NCBI GenBank assembly: GCA_003453085.1
Contig: DMMK01000046.1
Coordinates: 1-6,368 of the forward strand
DNA from: Verrucomicrobiales bacterium
GTDB taxonomy: Bacteria > Verrucomicrobiota > Verrucomicrobiia > Verrucomicrobiales > Verrucomicrobiaceae
Length of the DNA: 6,368 bases
Reading direction: 5' to 3'
In this document: positions 5,577-6,368 of the stretch, piece after piece
Layout: each line of letters opens with the position of its first letter
How positions within the stretch are numbered: the first letter of the stretch is position 1
The notes under the pieces: generated by a model
The model's input: the letters and a program-made list of their open reading frames with translations, nothing else
Database searches by the model: none
What the model was told of the DNA's origin: nothing
Made by a program: the position numbers and the translations under genes

Positions 5577-6368
5577 TTAGTTCTTCAATGCGGCACGAAC
5601 CATCACCGGATCATCCGTGGTGATGCCGTCAACGCCCAGGGCCGCAAAACGTTTCACATCCGCTGGCTTGTTCACGGTCCACACATACAGCTCCAGGCCC
5701 GCGTCCTTCACCTGTTTTACCAGCGCCTCATTCCAAGCCCATTTCATGCCTAGATCAAGGCCGTCCAGGCCATCGGCCTTGGTATCGGCAATGAGCTGGG
5801 TCAGGTCCACAGGCTTCTTGTCCTTGGTCTTTTCTGAGGACAGGCGATAGACCTTCATCCAGGGCAGGGCCTTCTTTGATTCCTGGGCCACTTGCCGATC
5901 AAAAGCGATGATGCAAAGCTGGCCACCACGCAGACGCCAGGTCTTGAGCTGCTTTGCCAGCACCGGCACCACCTCCGGGCCGCATTTGATCTCCAGGAAA
6001 AAGCGCTTTTTTCCGACTGGCATCGTCTTCAGGCTCTCGGCCAGGGTCGGGATCTTTTCCCCCTTGTAGCCCTTGGCTTTCCAGGAACCCGCATCCAGCG
6101 CCTGCAATTCGGCCAGGGTGCTGTCCTTGACGATTTTGGCCACGCCCGTGGTGCGTTTGGCATCCGCATCATGCAGGATGGCGATCTCACCATCTTTGGT
6201 TAGGTAGAGGTCTAGCTCACAGGCATCGCTGTCATGCTCCCAGGCTAGATTGAATGCCGCCACCGTATTTTCGGGAGCACGCCCAGAACATCCGCGACCG
6301 GCCACGATCTCAGTCGCAGACAGACTCACCGACAGAGGGGACCGCAGGAGAATGGTCAAGACACGCAG
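5577..6368 (-). CDS. Exported glycerophosphodiester phosphodiesterase-like protein, first catalytic His replaced (5' end outside window)
   Basis: 263 residues are visible and the frame stays open to the right edge. The visible N-terminus LTILLRSPLSVSLSA looks like the end of a signal peptide, so the true start is probably beyond the window; the TTG at 6357-6359 is not convincing. GDPD motifs in visible numbering: APENTVAAF (31-39), metal ligands E51 and D53 in CELDLYLTKDG, second catalytic histidine H66 in ILHDADAKRTTG, metal ligand E126 in FFLEIK, then YVWTVN (228-233) and GVDGITTDDP near the end. The family cleaves glycerophosphodiesters to glycerol-3-phosphate and an alcohol. The usual HRG motif reads G24-R-G here (codon GGT), removing the histidine considered essential for catalysis. 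It may be inactive, altered in chemistry, or specialised. Its stop touches an upstream ATG of the esterase frame, so the two are surely one operon. Confidence 0.88.
   Translation of the reverse strand: MRVLTILLRSPLSVSLSATEIVAGRGCSGRAPENTVAAFNLAWEHDSDACELDLYLTKDGEIAILHDADAKRTTGVAKIVKDSTLAELQALDAGSWKAKGYKGEKIPTLAESLKTMPVGKKRFFLEIKCGPEVVPVLAKQLKTWRLRGGQLCIIAFDRQVAQESKKALPWMKVYRLSSEKTKDKKPVDLTQLIADTKADGLDGLDLGMKWAWNEALVKQVKDAGLELYVWTVNKPADVKRFAALGVDGITTDDPVMVRAALKN

Noticed and set aside
4864..5580. 238-codon open frame on the plus strand opposite the esterase
   Set aside because: It lies wholly antisense to a well-supported SGNH esterase, its product has no recognisable motif, and GC-rich codon usage opposite a real gene easily yields such frames.
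6357..6359. TTG as the start codon of the phosphodiesterase
   Set aside because: The frame remains open to the window edge and this start would cut into a likely signal peptide, so the true start is probably outside the window.
1..6368. CRISPR arrays, tRNA/rRNA genes, insertion sequences, phage or integrase features
   Set aside because: Scanning both strands showed no regularly spaced repeats, no tRNA-like clover sequence, no transposase or recombinase motif and no terminal inverted repeats.

Overview
All genes supported here lie on the minus strand, so the window reads right to left. Gene content, the moderately high GC and the sequence style fit a member of the Verrucomicrobiota (Prosthecobacter/Verrucomicrobium-like). 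That assignment is an inference from protein families. No rRNA, tRNA or other phylogenetic marker is present.

Right-hand block (6368 to 4728): an exported glycerophosphodiester phosphodiesterase-like protein, whose 5' end lies outside the window, is followed by an exported GDSL/SGNH esterase. A strong intrinsic terminator closes the unit. The phosphodiesterase keeps the usual metal ligands and one catalytic histidine, but the first catalytic histidine, in the HRG motif, is a glycine.

Central block (4546 to 559): six tightly spaced co-directional genes with no visible terminator between them. In order they encode a 59-residue two-helix membrane protein, a DUF883/ElaB-like protein, a 49-residue Lmo0937-type membrane protein, a second DUF883/ElaB-like protein, a 586-residue AI-2E-family permease with a long soluble C-terminal domain, and a zinc-ribbon metallopeptidase with an HESGH active site. 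Two of the small genes (3894-4043 and 4367-4546) are easy to miss because of their length.

Left-hand block (358 to 1): an entericidin-type lipoprotein, then the start of a DUF3096 membrane protein cut by the window edge. The 200-bp AT-rich region before it carries a plausible promoter and two near-perfect palindromes.

The small genes of the central and left blocks belong to families often seen in stress or stationary-phase envelope clusters of Gram-negative bacteria, so these two units look like one envelope-stress locus. Supporting this, the regions upstream of both units share three short sequence blocks in the same order. None of the nine visible starts has a Shine-Dalgarno sequence; most have pyrimidine-rich leaders instead.
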